Notes under the pieces: model-generated
What the model was told of the DNA's origin: nothing
The model's database searches: none
The model's input: only the letters and a program-made list of their open reading frames with translations
Part shown: positions 38,529 to 47,883 of the stretch, piece by piece
Numbering within the stretch: the first letter of the stretch is position 1
Layout: each line of letters begins with the position of its first letter
Made by a program: the position numbers and the translations under genes
Source of the DNA: Nitrospinota bacterium
Lineage (GTDB): Bacteria > Nitrospinota > Nitrospinia > Nitrospinales > VA-1
Reading direction: 5' to 3'
DNA length: 64,000 nucleotides
Assembly: GCA_027619975.1 (NCBI GenBank)
Contig: JAQCGX010000001.1
Location: forward strand, 1 to 64,000

Positions 38529-38684
38529 GTGGATAAAAAGGACATGGATAAGGAAAAAAACGATTTGTCTGACGAAAAAAAACAGACGGTTGCGCCCGAC
38601 CCAAAAGCGGAGAAAGAAATCACTCTGGCCAAGCGGTCCGGTCAGCGCCCGGCTTTGCCCTTTAGAAGAAAACCCCCGGCTTGA
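38529..38684 (+). CDS. Small charged protein, hypothetical
   Basis: A 51-residue frame starts at GTG 38529 (an ATG at 38544 is also possible), with AGGGAGG ending 11 bases upstream. It is rich in Lys/Asp/Glu and ends in a Pro/Arg-rich motif (RPALPFRRKPPA). I do not recognise it. It lies 30 bases after the YchJ-like gene and may be co-transcribed. Confidence 0.45.
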   Translation: MDKKDMDKEKNDLSDEKKQTVAPDPKAEKEITLAKRSGQRPALPFRRKPPA

Positions 38685-38799
38685 ATTTTCCAGGCAACCA
38701 GGAGCCTTCCCTTCCCTTTAGAATCCCTCGTCAACGGGCATCCTGTTTTCGTGCCCAGATTCCCCTTATTCCGGGGATGAAGACAAACCTTGAAAAATT

Positions 38800-39738
38800 A
38801 TGAAGGAAAATATTAAAACTGCTTATTTGGCGCCAATGGGTCTTCAAGACCAACTGGTGCAAGAGCTGGATGGCGTCCTGGCCTGTCACGACCGATTGGT
38901 TTTAACAGATCAACCGCCGGTAAAAAATTCGTTCTGGGCTCAGAATATCTGGTTCAACCCGGTCGTGATTCCCATCAAGTCTATTTCGGATGCGGCGACC
39001 AAACTCAAAGCCCTGCAAAGAAACTGGTGCTTGTATTCCTTTGATTTACATCGCCGGGCTCAGTTGATTCAGAAAGAGCTTCCTCACATTTCCGCCAAGC
39101 CTCTGAAATTTCCATCGCCCTTGCCCCGGTCGCCGCTTGGGTCGTGGACGCTATTGGATCGGGACACTTTACTTGCGGCCACCGAATGCTCGAGTTTATT
39201 TCCGAACGGGGAAATGGTTTTTGAAGAGGATAAAAAGGGGCCACCCAACCGGGCCTATCTCAAACTTTGGGAAGCTCTGACTGCCGTTCAGGAATACCCC
39301 TGTTCCGGTCAGTTCTGTATCGATGTCGGGTCCAGTCCGGGGGGGTGGACCTGGGTCCTGCAAAAGCTGGGCGCCGAGATTTTGAGTATCGACCGGGCAG
39401 AGCTGGACTCGAGCGTGCTTAATCTGCCGGGAGTCGATTTTCAAAAAGGGGATGCATTTTCACTGAAGCCCGAAGGTTTGCCGGAGACTCGCAAAAAAGT
39501 CGACTGGCTTTGCAGCGACGTTGTGTGTTATCCCGAAAAACTTTTCGACTGGGTGATGCTATGGGTGGAATCTGGAGCGTGTGATAATTTTATTTGCACC
39601 ATTAAATTTCAAGGTGTCGGCGATTACCACATGGCGCAAAAGTTTGCCGAAATACCGCATAGCCGCGTGTTCCACCTTTTTCACAACAAACATGAGCTGA
39701 CCTGGGTGCGTTTGAAGTCCTGGGAAAAACCCGTTTAA
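38800..39738 (+). CDS. RlmM-like FtsJ-fold rRNA 2-prime-O-methyltransferase
   Basis: This 312-residue protein resembles RlmM (23S rRNA C2498 2-prime-O-methyltransferase). Its N-terminal THUMP-like half (about 1-140) is followed by an FtsJ-like domain with the SAM motif CIDVGSSPGGWTWVLQ, the acidic segment VDWLCSDVV and the catalytic-type Lys in CTIKFQG. E. coli RlmM is about 366 residues, so this is somewhat shorter. The RNA target is inferred from family only. Confidence 0.82.
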   Translation: MKENIKTAYLAPMGLQDQLVQELDGVLACHDRLVLTDQPPVKNSFWAQNIWFNPVVIPIKSISDAATKLKALQRNWCLYSFDLHRRAQLIQKELPHISAKPLKFPSPLPRSPLGSWTLLDRDTLLAATECSSLFPNGEMVFEEDKKGPPNRAYLKLWEALTAVQEYPCSGQFCIDVGSSPGGWTWVLQKLGAEILSIDRAELDSSVLNLPGVDFQKGDAFSLKPEGLPETRKKVDWLCSDVVCYPEKLFDWVMLWVESGACDNFICTIKFQGVGDYHMAQKFAEIPHSRVFHLFHNKHELTWVRLKSWEKPV

Positions 39739-39815
39739 GAAAGGCAAATTCCCCCCAGCTCTTTTCAGGGAAGAGGGGCAATTCAACCCTTCAAACCCAT
39801 CTTTCTGGTTTGCCC

Positions 39816-40061
39816 TCAATCTTCATCGACGAATAGTCTTTTCCGGTCCGCCAATTTAAAGCCAAGGGCAAAAAGGATTTTTCGTTTGGTGTCCAGACGG
39901 CAGTCGTATCCTTTTTCAATTCTGTCTATGGTTTGCACCGTGACCCCGGACTGTCGTGCGAGTTCGGCTTTACTCATCATTTTTTCTTCCCTGATTTGCC
40001 GGACGCTGTTCATCTTGTTTGTCGGTGTCAATCCAATTTTGCTTTTTGAAAGCGTGATCAT
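39816..40061 (-). CDS. XRE-family transcriptional regulator
   Basis: This protein is about 81 residues if the ATG at 40061 is used (an upstream ATG at 40139 would add 26). The helix-turn-helix reads MMSKAELARQSGVTVQTIDRIEKGYDCRLDTKRKILFALG, an XRE/Cro-type domain with little else. It is closely related to the regulator at 50015, with which it shares the whole HTH. It points away from the LuxR gene, sharing its intergenic region. Confidence 0.88.
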   Translation of the reverse strand: MITLSKSKIGLTPTNKMNSVRQIREEKMMSKAELARQSGVTVQTIDRIEKGYDCRLDTKRKILFALGFKLADRKRLFVDED

Positions 40062-40566
40062 ATATCCACTCCGCGAGCAGGTTTGCTGATTTTTAAGAGA
40101 ATCTCTAATAATTCGATAATTTTCTTTAAGGCAACTCACTGGCCCTTATTTCATAGGGGCCGCTCATGCCCAAATGCAGTTTTTAGAGGCGCTCTTAATT
40201 TATTTGGGACTGTCTCCATTGGAACGTTTTATCTCCCATAAATCAATACCCCATTAGGTGTAATTTGATGGAATTTAAACGGAGTCATCTAAAAATGGAT
40301 GGCAACTAGCAGTCTGTTATAGGGTTGCAAAAAACCTTATAAAAACGGCGCTTACCTGTCAGCCTTCTTAAAAAAATCCGAATTAGGGGCTTTTGCCATG
40401 ATTTGTCGATTTATCTTTCTTTGTGAGCAAATTTTTCAACAAAAGTATCAATTATTATAATTTTTATATAAGTATTCAATGCTTTAGGGGGGAAATTTGA
40501 GGTGAGAGGATCTCTAAAATTATTGAATTATCGCTAGTTAAAAAAAATGAGTGTTTTGTGTGGATT
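40062..40566. other. Intergenic region between divergent regulators
   Basis: The 665 bases between the XRE and LuxR genes hold no gene. It is AT-rich, with several short A and T runs, and contains a sigma-54-like motif near the LuxR side (separate entry). I see no RNA gene. Confidence 0.4.
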
Positions 40567-40585
40567 TTGGCACTCATTCTGCTTG
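40567..40585 (+). promoter_or_regulatory. Sigma-54-like promoter motif upstream of the LuxR gene
   Basis: TTGGCACTCATTCTGCTTG has the -24 GG (40569-40570) and -12 GC (40581-40582) with exactly ten bases between them. It lies about 142 bases before the LuxR gene start. The -24 half is consensus; the -12 half is TGC. Confidence 0.5.
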
Positions 40586-40726
40586 TAACCTTTGAATAAC
40601 CAGTAGCTTTTGTGGATGATTCGGGAGGAGGGGAGACGCCAACCGGAAGGTGTTCTTGAATCCGAATTTTAATGGACGGGTGCTCACAATTTTTAATAAT
40701 CAGCAGAAAATGAGGGTGGAAAAGCC

Positions 40727-41884
40727 GTGGAAAATTTTCAAGCATTGAATTCCCTTTCCGAAAAAGATTCTCTGGCGATCCAGGAAGTCATCAATCACCT
40801 GCTTCTTGAGTGCAAGACGCGCCCCGCGTTAAAAGCGCTTTTTGAATCCCGCATATTACCGCTTTTGAATGCGGATTCCGCGCTTTATGCCTGGACGGAT
40901 CCTGATTTGTTAAGTCCCAGGCTCATTGATTCCATAAATATCCCGGAAGAGGAGCTGGCTTTAATTGAGCAGTTTGTCACTAAAGACCCTGAAGCAGGAG
41001 CCTTATTGACGCATAGTCATCCTGTCATTGCCAGGGATATCGATATTCCTAAAGACACTGAGGGCATAAGGCAGGACCCTTTTCGAGAGGAGCCCTTACG
41101 GGAGGACCCCTTTTCAAAAAGAGAGCCTTCGGCCAACGATGGTTATAGTTATTTCGGCACTTCGAAAACCGGGGTGATCACCCTGGCGCTTCGAGACCCC
41201 AATCTGGGAGCCGGGATTCACCGGCGTTTGCCTTGTGACAAGCCCTGGTCGGTGAGAGACGTTTGCGTGCTGGAGCATATTCGCACTCCGCTTTTAATGG
41301 CAATCAAAACCATTGTGTTGGCTGAGGAATTGGCCAAGCATAAATCCATGCTGAACATTCTGGCGGATTCGCCCACAGCGATTGCTGTTGTTGACAGCGA
41401 AATGCGTGTCAGTTACAGCAACTCGGCCTGGAATGAGTTGATGACCGTGGGGGCGGATCGACAGCTGGACCCTGAATTGAAATCGATATTGCAAAAAGAA
41501 AAATTGAAGTGCGATCCCCCGTTTGCCACCAATACGTTTACTGGCAAGGACCCCGTTTATAAACTGTTGGACAGGGAATACCAGCTAGATTTTGCGCTAT
41601 TGCGTGGGGACGATATGGGGGATAAGGACCCCTGGTTATTACAGGTGAAGCCCTTGACGGGATTACATCCGTGGTCGGATGGGCAGTTGCGGGAAGCGGG
41701 ATTGACAAAAAGGGAAGTGCAAGCCTGCGAACTGCTGCGCCAGGGCATCGATCCGCATTTGATTGCGGAGCGGTTATTTATCAGTCCTCATACGGTTAAA
41801 ACACACCTGAAAAGAATTCACCAGAAACTGGGGGTTCACACGCGGGCACAACTGGTTGCGACTCTGAATAGAAATACGGCTTAG
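40727..41884 (+). CDS. LuxR-family transcriptional regulator with PAS-like sensor
   Basis: This 385-residue protein has an N-terminal sensor region: about residues 1-190 are GAF-like, and about 200-280 have a PAS-like segment AIAVVDSEMRVSYSNSAWNELM. The C-terminal LuxR/GerE helix-turn-helix is LTKREVQACELLRQGIDPHLIAERLFISPHTVKTHLKRIH. GTG start with GAGGGTGG about ten bases upstream. A sigma-54-like motif precedes the gene. It lies 86 bases upstream of the large TPR gene. It ends in TAG. Confidence 0.9.
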   Translation: MENFQALNSLSEKDSLAIQEVINHLLLECKTRPALKALFESRILPLLNADSALYAWTDPDLLSPRLIDSINIPEEELALIEQFVTKDPEAGALLTHSHPVIARDIDIPKDTEGIRQDPFREEPLREDPFSKREPSANDGYSYFGTSKTGVITLALRDPNLGAGIHRRLPCDKPWSVRDVCVLEHIRTPLLMAIKTIVLAEELAKHKSMLNILADSPTAIAVVDSEMRVSYSNSAWNELMTVGADRQLDPELKSILQKEKLKCDPPFATNTFTGKDPVYKLLDREYQLDFALLRGDDMGDKDPWLLQVKPLTGLHPWSDGQLREAGLTKREVQACELLRQGIDPHLIAERLFISPHTVKTHLKRIHQKLGVHTRAQLVATLNRNTA

Positions 41885-41970
41885 CGAAGAGAAAATTTTC
41901 TTTGCGATGCAATCCAGGAAATGACAGCTAATTGATTCAAAACTTATTTTGTGAATAGAGAGAGCAGAAA

Positions 41971-44817
41971 ATGTTTACCCCTATCATCAGCAATAAATTA
42001 AGTCTGAGCATTTTGGAAAAGACGTTTGGACCGAACCACCCGAAAGTGGCCGAATCCCTCAATCAATTAGTCAAATCCTACAAAAACAACAGTGATTACG
42101 ACAAAATGGAGCCCTTACTGCTTCGGTCGATTGAGATTGGGGAAAAAACTCATGGCCGGGAACACCCGGAAGTGGCTCAATCTTTGAATGACCTGGCCGA
42201 GTTGTATCGAAACAAGGGGAATTTTGCCAAGGCTGAGCCCTTACTGCTTCGATCCCGTAAAATCCGTGAAAAAATATTGGGACCGGATCATCCGGATGTT
42301 GCCACCACCCTCAATAACATGGCGATCCTTTATGAGGACATGGGGTTTTACTCCAAGGCTTATCCCTTACTCCTGCAATCCCTGAAGATTCGTGAAAAAT
42401 CTTTGCGTCCCGATCACCCGGATGTCGCGGAGTCTCTGAACAACCTGGCGGAATTGTATTACTACGACCGAGGCGATTTTGCCCAGGCCGAGCCTTTGCT
42501 GAAGCGGGCTCTGAAACTACGGGAAATGTCTTTAGGCGCGAATCATCCGGATGTTGCATCCACCTTGAATAACCTCGCCGTTTTGTATCGGGCGATGAAA
42601 AAATATTCCGAGGCGGAGCCCCTGGTTCATCAATCTCTGGGGATCATAAAGAAAGCAATGGGTGCAGATCATCCAGAGGTTGCTGAAGGCTTGAATTTCC
42701 TGGGCGAACTCTATTTGGAGATGGGGAAAAATGCCAAAGCGGAACCCAATTTTCAGCAGGCGCTGAAAATAAAGGAAAAGGCTTTTGGTCCCAATCATGA
42801 GGAGGTCGCCCCAATCCTGGCCCATCTGGCGGAGGTCCATTCAAAGTTGGGGGATGTTGCCAAGATAGAACCTCTTTTGACCCGTTGTCTGAAAATACAA
42901 GAGTCTACACTGGGTGCGGATCACCTCGATGTTGCCGGGACACTTGCGGGCCTGGGCGATTTCTATCGGAATGAACACAAATTTAACGATGCAGAACCTC
43001 TGTATGAGAGGTCCTTGAAAATCCGGGAAAATTCTCTTGAAGCGGATCACCCGGACATCGCCTCAACGGTCAATAGCCTGGCGGCACTTTACGATGCCAT
43101 GGGCAATTACGCCAAAGCCGAACGGTTATTTTCCCGCGCATTGCAGATTCGTGAGAAAGCCCTGGGTCCTGAACACCCTGATGTCGCCCAATCCCTGGCC
43201 CATCTGGCCAAGATGTATGACGCGATGAAGGATTATTCTAAAACTGAGCCCTTGATGAAGCGGGCTTTGAAAATTTATGAAGCATCCATGGGGCCGGACC
43301 ATCCTTTTGTTGTCGAATCACTCAATAATCTGGCTGGGTTTTACCGCAAGACCGGAGATTTTGGGAAGGTGGAGCCTTTACTCCTCCGATCTTTGGAAAT
43401 CAGTGAAAAGCAATTGGGGATGGATCACCCGGAGGTCGCTCCCGCTCTCATTAACCTCGCCATGCTCTATGATAAAAAAGGCGAGTACGCCAAGGCCGAG
43501 CCACTCTATAAACGATCCCTGAAACTATTTGAAGAGCATTTTGGCAAGGATCATGCGGAAGTCGCCGCCTGCCTGAACCATCTGGCGGACCTTTACAACG
43601 CCATGGGGGATTACGGTAAAGTAGAGCCGTTATTACTGCAATCTCTGGAGATCAGTGAAAAAGGTCACGGTAGCGAACATCCCTGGGTCGCAAACTGCCT
43701 CAAACAACTGGCCGATTTGTATCGTAACAAGGGAGACTATGAGCGTGCGGAACCCTTACTTCTCCGGTCCCTGCAAATCATGGAAAAGGCCTTGCATGCG
43801 GATCATCCTGAGGTGGCGGAGATTGTGAGTCGTCTGGCTTATTTGTACAGCTCTCAGAGCCAGTCGAGTATGGCGGAGCCTCTCTATCTGCGTGCGTTAA
43901 AAATCAGGGAAAAATCGCTGGGGCCGGATCACCTTGATGTGGCCTCAACACTCAGGGACCTGGCTGGTTTGTATAAAGCCAATAAGAATTATGAAAAGGC
44001 CAAACCTTTGCTCCAGCGTTCTTTGGTCATTTTTGAAAAAAACCAGGGATCGGACCATCCGAATATGGTCCAACTCCTGAATAATCTTGCCGAGGTATTG
44101 AGCGCTTTAGGCGATAAATCCAATACGGAACCTTTGTACATCCGGATATTGCAGGTCGTGGAGAAAATGCACGGGCCGGACCATCCTGAAGTGGCTGAGG
44201 CTCTTAATAAACTGGCGGGGTTTTATGCCGATACCCGGGACTTTGCCAAGGCTTATCCATTGTTGATTCGTGCGCTGAAAGTCAAGGAATTGGCCCTTGG
44301 CCCCAATCATCTGGAAGTGGCGGGTATCCTCACCAAACTGGCGCTCATGTACAGGGGAATGAACGATTACAATAAAGCCGAGCCTTTGCTTCTTCGCGGA
44401 TTGAAAATTTATGAGCAGATTTTGGGCGAGGAGCACCCAGACTTGGAAGAACCCCTCAACAGTCTTGCGGAGGTTTATTATGAAATGGGGGAATACACCA
44501 AGTCCGACCCCCTCTACCAGCGGGCATTGAAAGTCAAGGATCTGTCTCTTCGTGTCGCGCCGCCCTCTGAAGCTCCAAAAACCGCCTCGAAAAAGGATCG
44601 TAAGAAAAATGTTCGGCTGGAGTTTTCGGCCACCAAGGATCAACTATTAACGATTCTACCTGCCATCGCCGAATTGGCGGAAAAATCTGATGATAAGAAA
44701 ATCACCATCCTCATCGAAGGGTCCGCCAAGGAAGGCTATGACGCCTCCTGGTTAAATGATTCCCTTAAGAAGTCCCTCCTCGAAGCTGAAATTGAAAAAG
44801 CTTTGGAAAATAATTAA
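41971..44817 (+). CDS. Very long tetratricopeptide (kinesin-light-chain-type) protein
   Basis: This 948-residue protein is built from about 20 TPR units of 42 residues of the KLC type: HPDVAxSLNNLAxLYxxxGxYxKAEPLxxRSLxIxEKxLG. No signal peptide is visible, so it is probably cytosolic, unlike the shorter TPR protein at 47884. The C-terminus (about 865-948) lacks TPRs and has a mixed alpha/beta character. Such arrays mediate protein interactions. The gene is 86 bases after the LuxR gene, so it may belong to its regulon. Its stop codon TAA is part of the TAAA duplicated by the adjacent inverted-repeat element. Confidence 0.9.
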   Translation: MFTPIISNKLSLSILEKTFGPNHPKVAESLNQLVKSYKNNSDYDKMEPLLLRSIEIGEKTHGREHPEVAQSLNDLAELYRNKGNFAKAEPLLLRSRKIREKILGPDHPDVATTLNNMAILYEDMGFYSKAYPLLLQSLKIREKSLRPDHPDVAESLNNLAELYYYDRGDFAQAEPLLKRALKLREMSLGANHPDVASTLNNLAVLYRAMKKYSEAEPLVHQSLGIIKKAMGADHPEVAEGLNFLGELYLEMGKNAKAEPNFQQALKIKEKAFGPNHEEVAPILAHLAEVHSKLGDVAKIEPLLTRCLKIQESTLGADHLDVAGTLAGLGDFYRNEHKFNDAEPLYERSLKIRENSLEADHPDIASTVNSLAALYDAMGNYAKAERLFSRALQIREKALGPEHPDVAQSLAHLAKMYDAMKDYSKTEPLMKRALKIYEASMGPDHPFVVESLNNLAGFYRKTGDFGKVEPLLLRSLEISEKQLGMDHPEVAPALINLAMLYDKKGEYAKAEPLYKRSLKLFEEHFGKDHAEVAACLNHLADLYNAMGDYGKVEPLLLQSLEISEKGHGSEHPWVANCLKQLADLYRNKGDYERAEPLLLRSLQIMEKALHADHPEVAEIVSRLAYLYSSQSQSSMAEPLYLRALKIREKSLGPDHLDVASTLRDLAGLYKANKNYEKAKPLLQRSLVIFEKNQGSDHPNMVQLLNNLAEVLSALGDKSNTEPLYIRILQVVEKMHGPDHPEVAEALNKLAGFYADTRDFAKAYPLLIRALKVKELALGPNHLEVAGILTKLALMYRGMNDYNKAEPLLLRGLKIYEQILGEEHPDLEEPLNSLAEVYYEMGEYTKSDPLYQRALKVKDLSLRVAPPSEAPKTASKKDRKKNVRLEFSATKDQLLTILPAIAELAEKSDDKKITILIEGSAKEGYDASWLNDSLKKSLLEAEIEKALENN

Positions 44818-44818
44818 A

Positions 44819-44994
44819 AGGCATCTCTAAAAATTAGTTTATTACAGGAAATCGAACATTGTACAAGGATTTCTTGTGTCAGTGGCATGGGCTTTCTAGC
44901 CCGTGCGGACAGGCTGGAAAGCCTGTCCCACTAAAACAAAACCATCTCCTTAAATTGACGATTAGGAGCATTTAGTCAATTTTTAGAGGTGCCC
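44819..44994. mobile_element. MITE-like element, family 1, copy 2 (inverted)
   Basis: A 176-bp inverted copy of the element at 18867 has terminal repeats AGGCATCTCTAAAAATT and AATTTTTAGAGGTGCCC, and is flanked by TAAA at 44815-44818 and 44995-44998. The outer thirds match copy 1 closely after reverse-complementing. The centre holds two hairpins absent from copy 1: GGGCT-TTCT-AGCCC at 44889-44902, and a GGACAGGCT/AGCCTGTCC-type palindrome at 44907-44928. Confidence 0.88.
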
Positions 44995-45195
44995 TAAAGA
45001 AATTATTTAAGACCCTCTCTTAACTATTGTATAAATAGCAGAATTTCTCGCTTCACCCTTCTTGAGAACTCTTCTCTTTTAACACAACCGTAACATCTCC
45101 TTGACGTCGTAGTCACACGATCCTTCTATACTCAGTTCCTGGACTGAGATTCCAGATATTTGAATTTTCCGGGTTCAATTTGGAAGGGAAGGATC

Positions 45196-45678
45196 ATGAA
45201 AGTAGCATTTCCTGCGTTCGTTTTTTTGGCCTCTTTTTTTTGGGGAATGATGGATGCTTCCGCCGTCGCGAATAAGGTGGGTTTTGAAGGCGAGCAACGA
45301 GTTTTAGCCGAAATCAGGGAACTGGAACAAAAACAGGTTCAATATCCTTTCAATGCAGATTTACATTTTATTCTCGGAACCAATTACTGGACTTTGAATG
45401 ATTACAATAAATCCATTGAGCATTATCAACGGGTACTGCTCCTGGAGCCCGATTATGATTTGGCGCATTGGAATTTAAGTTCAATTTATAACCAGCAAGG
45501 CGATGGGACCAATGCCATCATCCATATGAAGAAAGCTGAAGAAATCTTCTCGAAAAAAAAAGATTTAAGATCCCTGGCCAGTGCCAGGAAGAGGCTTCGG
45601 GATTATTTCGTGAAATATAAGTACAAACCCGAAGACTTTGAATCACGTAAGGGATTGCTTTGGCGAATCTTCAAATAA
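45196..45678 (+). CDS. Exported TPR-like protein
   Basis: This protein is about 160 residues from the ATG at 45196, which gives a signal peptide MKVAFPAFVFLASFFWGMMDASAVA; an in-frame start at 45160 would give an unlikely extension. GGAAGGA lies just upstream. The mature part has about two TPR-like units (ADLHFILGTNYWTLNDYNKSIEHYQRVLLLEPDYDLAHWNLSSIY). It is probably periplasmic and of unknown function. A small exported protein follows 46 bases later. Confidence 0.75.
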   Translation: MKVAFPAFVFLASFFWGMMDASAVANKVGFEGEQRVLAEIRELEQKQVQYPFNADLHFILGTNYWTLNDYNKSIEHYQRVLLLEPDYDLAHWNLSSIYNQQGDGTNAIIHMKKAEEIFSKKKDLRSLASARKRLRDYFVKYKYKPEDFESRKGLLWRIFK

Positions 45679-45724
45679 CCTGAAAAGAAGATCGTTCATT
45701 TAGATTACAAGGAGGGAGAAACTC

Positions 45725-46012
45725 ATGAAATGGAAAGTTATTTTACTTTGCATGGCATTGGTGGGGACGATAAGCGGCGGGGTTTTCATGAATGCCGGTT
45801 TTGCTGAAAATCATAATGTCCTCCAAAATCCTCCGGAACCCTGTGTTTGCTCGGCTCCTTCGGACTTGGCAATACGGGGCAATCGCAATGACAGGTATGA
45901 ATCCAGCCTCAAATCTCATCTGGAGCCAAGTTTTCAAATGAGCCTTTGGAACTGCAAGTGCGGTGCTTTGAGTTGTGTTGTCAGCGCACAAGCCGTGTCC
46001 TGTAGAAAATAG
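45725..46012 (+). CDS. Small exported Cys-rich hypothetical protein
   Basis: This 95-residue protein has a signal peptide (MKWKVILLCMALVGTISGG, cleavage after GFAEN) and a mature part with five Cys (CVCS, CKCG, SCVV, SC). AAGGAGGG about ten bases upstream is a strong ribosome binding site. I do not recognise the family. The paired Cys suggest disulfides or metal binding. It ends in TAG. Confidence 0.65.
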   Translation: MKWKVILLCMALVGTISGGVFMNAGFAENHNVLQNPPEPCVCSAPSDLAIRGNRNDRYESSLKSHLEPSFQMSLWNCKCGALSCVVSAQAVSCRK

Positions 46013-46279
46013 AATCGGACCGATGGTTGTAAGGTCTGTTTGATTCGCAAGTTTCTCAAAGCTCAGGTCGGTCGCATCTCAAATACCCGCTGATCTGGGG
46101 CTTTTCATGGCAACCCGGTTGCAAATTTAATGAACGGGTCGAATGATATTGTCATTTCTGAGATGGCATTTCGTGTTACAATAGAAGATCAGAAGCTAGA
46201 AAATCCCCGCTTTTATTCCGACTGTTACTCCGAATAAATTACCTTTAATTTGAAACCCTTATTGAGACGAGCTTAATAT

Positions 46280-46813
46280 ATGAATCCCTGGCACGACGTG
46301 GACCTTGGCGAGAAGGTTCCTGATCTTTTTCCCGCTATTATCGAGGTCCCCAAAGGATCAAAAACTAAATATGAATTGGACAAGCCCACAGGATTGATCC
46401 GCGTGGATAGGATTTTATACAGTTCCGTTCAGTATCCGGCTAATTACGGGTTCATCCCACGAACTTATTGCGACGACAACGATCCTTTAGATGTCTTGGT
46501 GCTGGGGCAGGAACCGGTGTATCCTTTATCCATCGTCATGGCCCGGCCCATTGGCGTGATGGAAATGGTGGATCAGGGGGAGACGGATGATAAAATCATC
46601 GCCGTCCATGCTCATGACCCCGAATACGCCCATTACAACTTCATTGAGGAGCTTCCTCCCCATCGCATGATAGAAATAAAACGGTTCTTTGAGGATTATA
46701 AGGCGTTGGAGAAGAAGCTGGTGGTGGTGGAAAATTTTCTTGGGCGCGATGAAGCGATAATAATAATTCAGAACGCGATAGCTCTTTATCAAGAAAAATT
46801 TGGAAAGAAGTGA
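46280..46813 (+). CDS. ppa: Inorganic pyrophosphatase
   Basis: This 177-residue soluble family I pyrophosphatase contains [39 protein letters not shown] (with the metal-binding Asp cluster), [12 protein letters not shown], and [13 protein letters not shown]. It hydrolyses pyrophosphate and pulls biosynthesis forward. Length fits the prokaryotic family. An inverted-repeat element starts 24 bases after its stop. A 267-base gap upstream contains no obvious gene. Confidence 0.95.
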   Translation: MNPWHDVDLGEKVPDLFPAIIEVPKGSKTKYELDKPTGLIRVDRILYSSVQYPANYGFIPRTYCDDNDPLDVLVLGQEPVYPLSIVMARPIGVMEMVDQGETDDKIIAVHAHDPEYAHYNFIEELPPHRMIEIKRFFEDYKALEKKLVVVENFLGRDEAIIIIQNAIALYQEKFGKK

Positions 46814-46836
46814 AGCGGTTTTGGATAAAAGAAGTG

Positions 46837-47006
46837 CTAGCAGGTTGCTGAAAAAGAGAAAAATCCGTCAGCGAGTTAAGTTTTACAGGTTTTTGCTTTT
46901 AAGTGGCACAGGCTAGAAAGCCTGTGCTACGGGTTTTCTTAAATTAACAGTAAACTTGAAATTAACATTTTAAGGTTCCAGAAATAGTTTTTCAGCAACC
47001 TGCTAG
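46837..47006. mobile_element. MITE-like element, family 2
   Basis: A 170-bp element has perfect 19-base inverted ends (CTAGCAGGTTGCTGAAAAA and its complement) and no gene. The ends are in CTAG, and a TA duplication inside CTAG would fit insertion by an IS630-type transposase. The centre contains a GCACAGGCT/AGCCTGTGC hairpin (46906-46927) almost identical to that of the family 1 copy at 44819. It ends nine bases before the DUF3565 start, so it provides that gene leader. Confidence 0.85.
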
Positions 47007-47015
47007 AGAAACTTT

Positions 47016-47219
47016 ATGAAGCGTCGCATCGTCAGTTTTCACCAGGATGAAGCTTTGGATTGGGTCGCTGATCTGGACTGCGGCCACAAACAACATGTTC
47101 GGCACAATCCTCCCTGGATGAACCGGCCTTGGGTAGTGACTATTGAAGGAAGAAAAAAATATATAAGCTCGATTCTGAACTGCAAACTCTGCCAGGATAT
47201 GAAATCAGATAAAGAGTAG
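47016..47219 (+). CDS. DUF3565 family protein
   Basis: This 67-residue protein has the DUF3565 pattern: FHQDEALDWVADLDCGHKQHVRHNPPW then NRPWVVT and a C-terminal CKLC. Cys and His residues suggest a small zinc-ribbon fold. Function is unknown. The gene starts nine bases downstream of an inverted-repeat element, which must supply or disrupt the promoter. It ends in TAG. Confidence 0.85.
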   Translation: MKRRIVSFHQDEALDWVADLDCGHKQHVRHNPPWMNRPWVVTIEGRKKYISSILNCKLCQDMKSDKE

Positions 47220-47272
47220 ATTCGCCTGGGGAGGGCAGACCGGGGTTGCCGATAGCCTGAAAGGATATTGAA

Positions 47273-47536
47273 ATGGAAGAATCTGGATCAGAAATCTCTA
47301 AGGATAATAATGACGAGCGTTTTATTATAAAATTCAAAGCCGCCACAGGTTTTATTGTGGTGCTGGAGTTTAGCGGTTTGAAAAAGTTGGAAGAAAACAA
47401 AAGTAAAATTGAAACGGCCGGACTGCAATGCGAACGCCTGGCGGATTTCAATTTCAACTTTGATCAGGCGGATTTGTTTATGGATATGCGTAGTCCGGAA
47501 TGTATCGCTCAGTTTGACCTGGAAGATTGGATATAA
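47273..47536 (+). CDS. Small acidic hypothetical protein
   Basis: This 87-residue acidic protein has a supported start (AAAGGA about eight bases upstream of ATG 47273). It has no recognised family. It starts 53 bases after the DUF3565 gene and may be co-transcribed. Confidence 0.55.
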   Translation: MEESGSEISKDNNDERFIIKFKAATGFIVVLEFSGLKKLEENKSKIETAGLQCERLADFNFNFDQADLFMDMRSPECIAQFDLEDWI

Positions 47537-47883
47537 AACCCGCCATAAGTTTAAAAAATACCCCGGAAGTGTGAAAATAAAGTTCGTCATGCCTGTTTTT
47601 GTGGTTAGCGTCCGTTAACCTGCAGTCCTCCTGCGCTTAGTAAATTTGTTTAAATTTATACTTGTTTATATTAAATTATTGACAATTTGATGGATAATAG
47701 TTAATTTAGATGCACCTATGGTTTCTTCTGATAGGTAATTTTTGTTGAAATGAACAGCCTCGCCCTTGGAATTCCGATATTTAATACTGGAAATACGAAG
47801 TAGAGACAAGCTGATTTTATGAATTTGCAAAATGGGCACATTCCCTTTTCCTCTAGGAAAAAAGAGCTTTTAGGAGGAGTTGA
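47537..47883. other. Intergenic region before a TPR gene
   Basis: About 350 AT-rich bases. A TTGACA box at 47679 has only a weak -10 partner (TAATTT, 17 bases on), about 180 bases before the TPR gene. There is no gene or RNA element that I can support. Confidence 0.35.
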
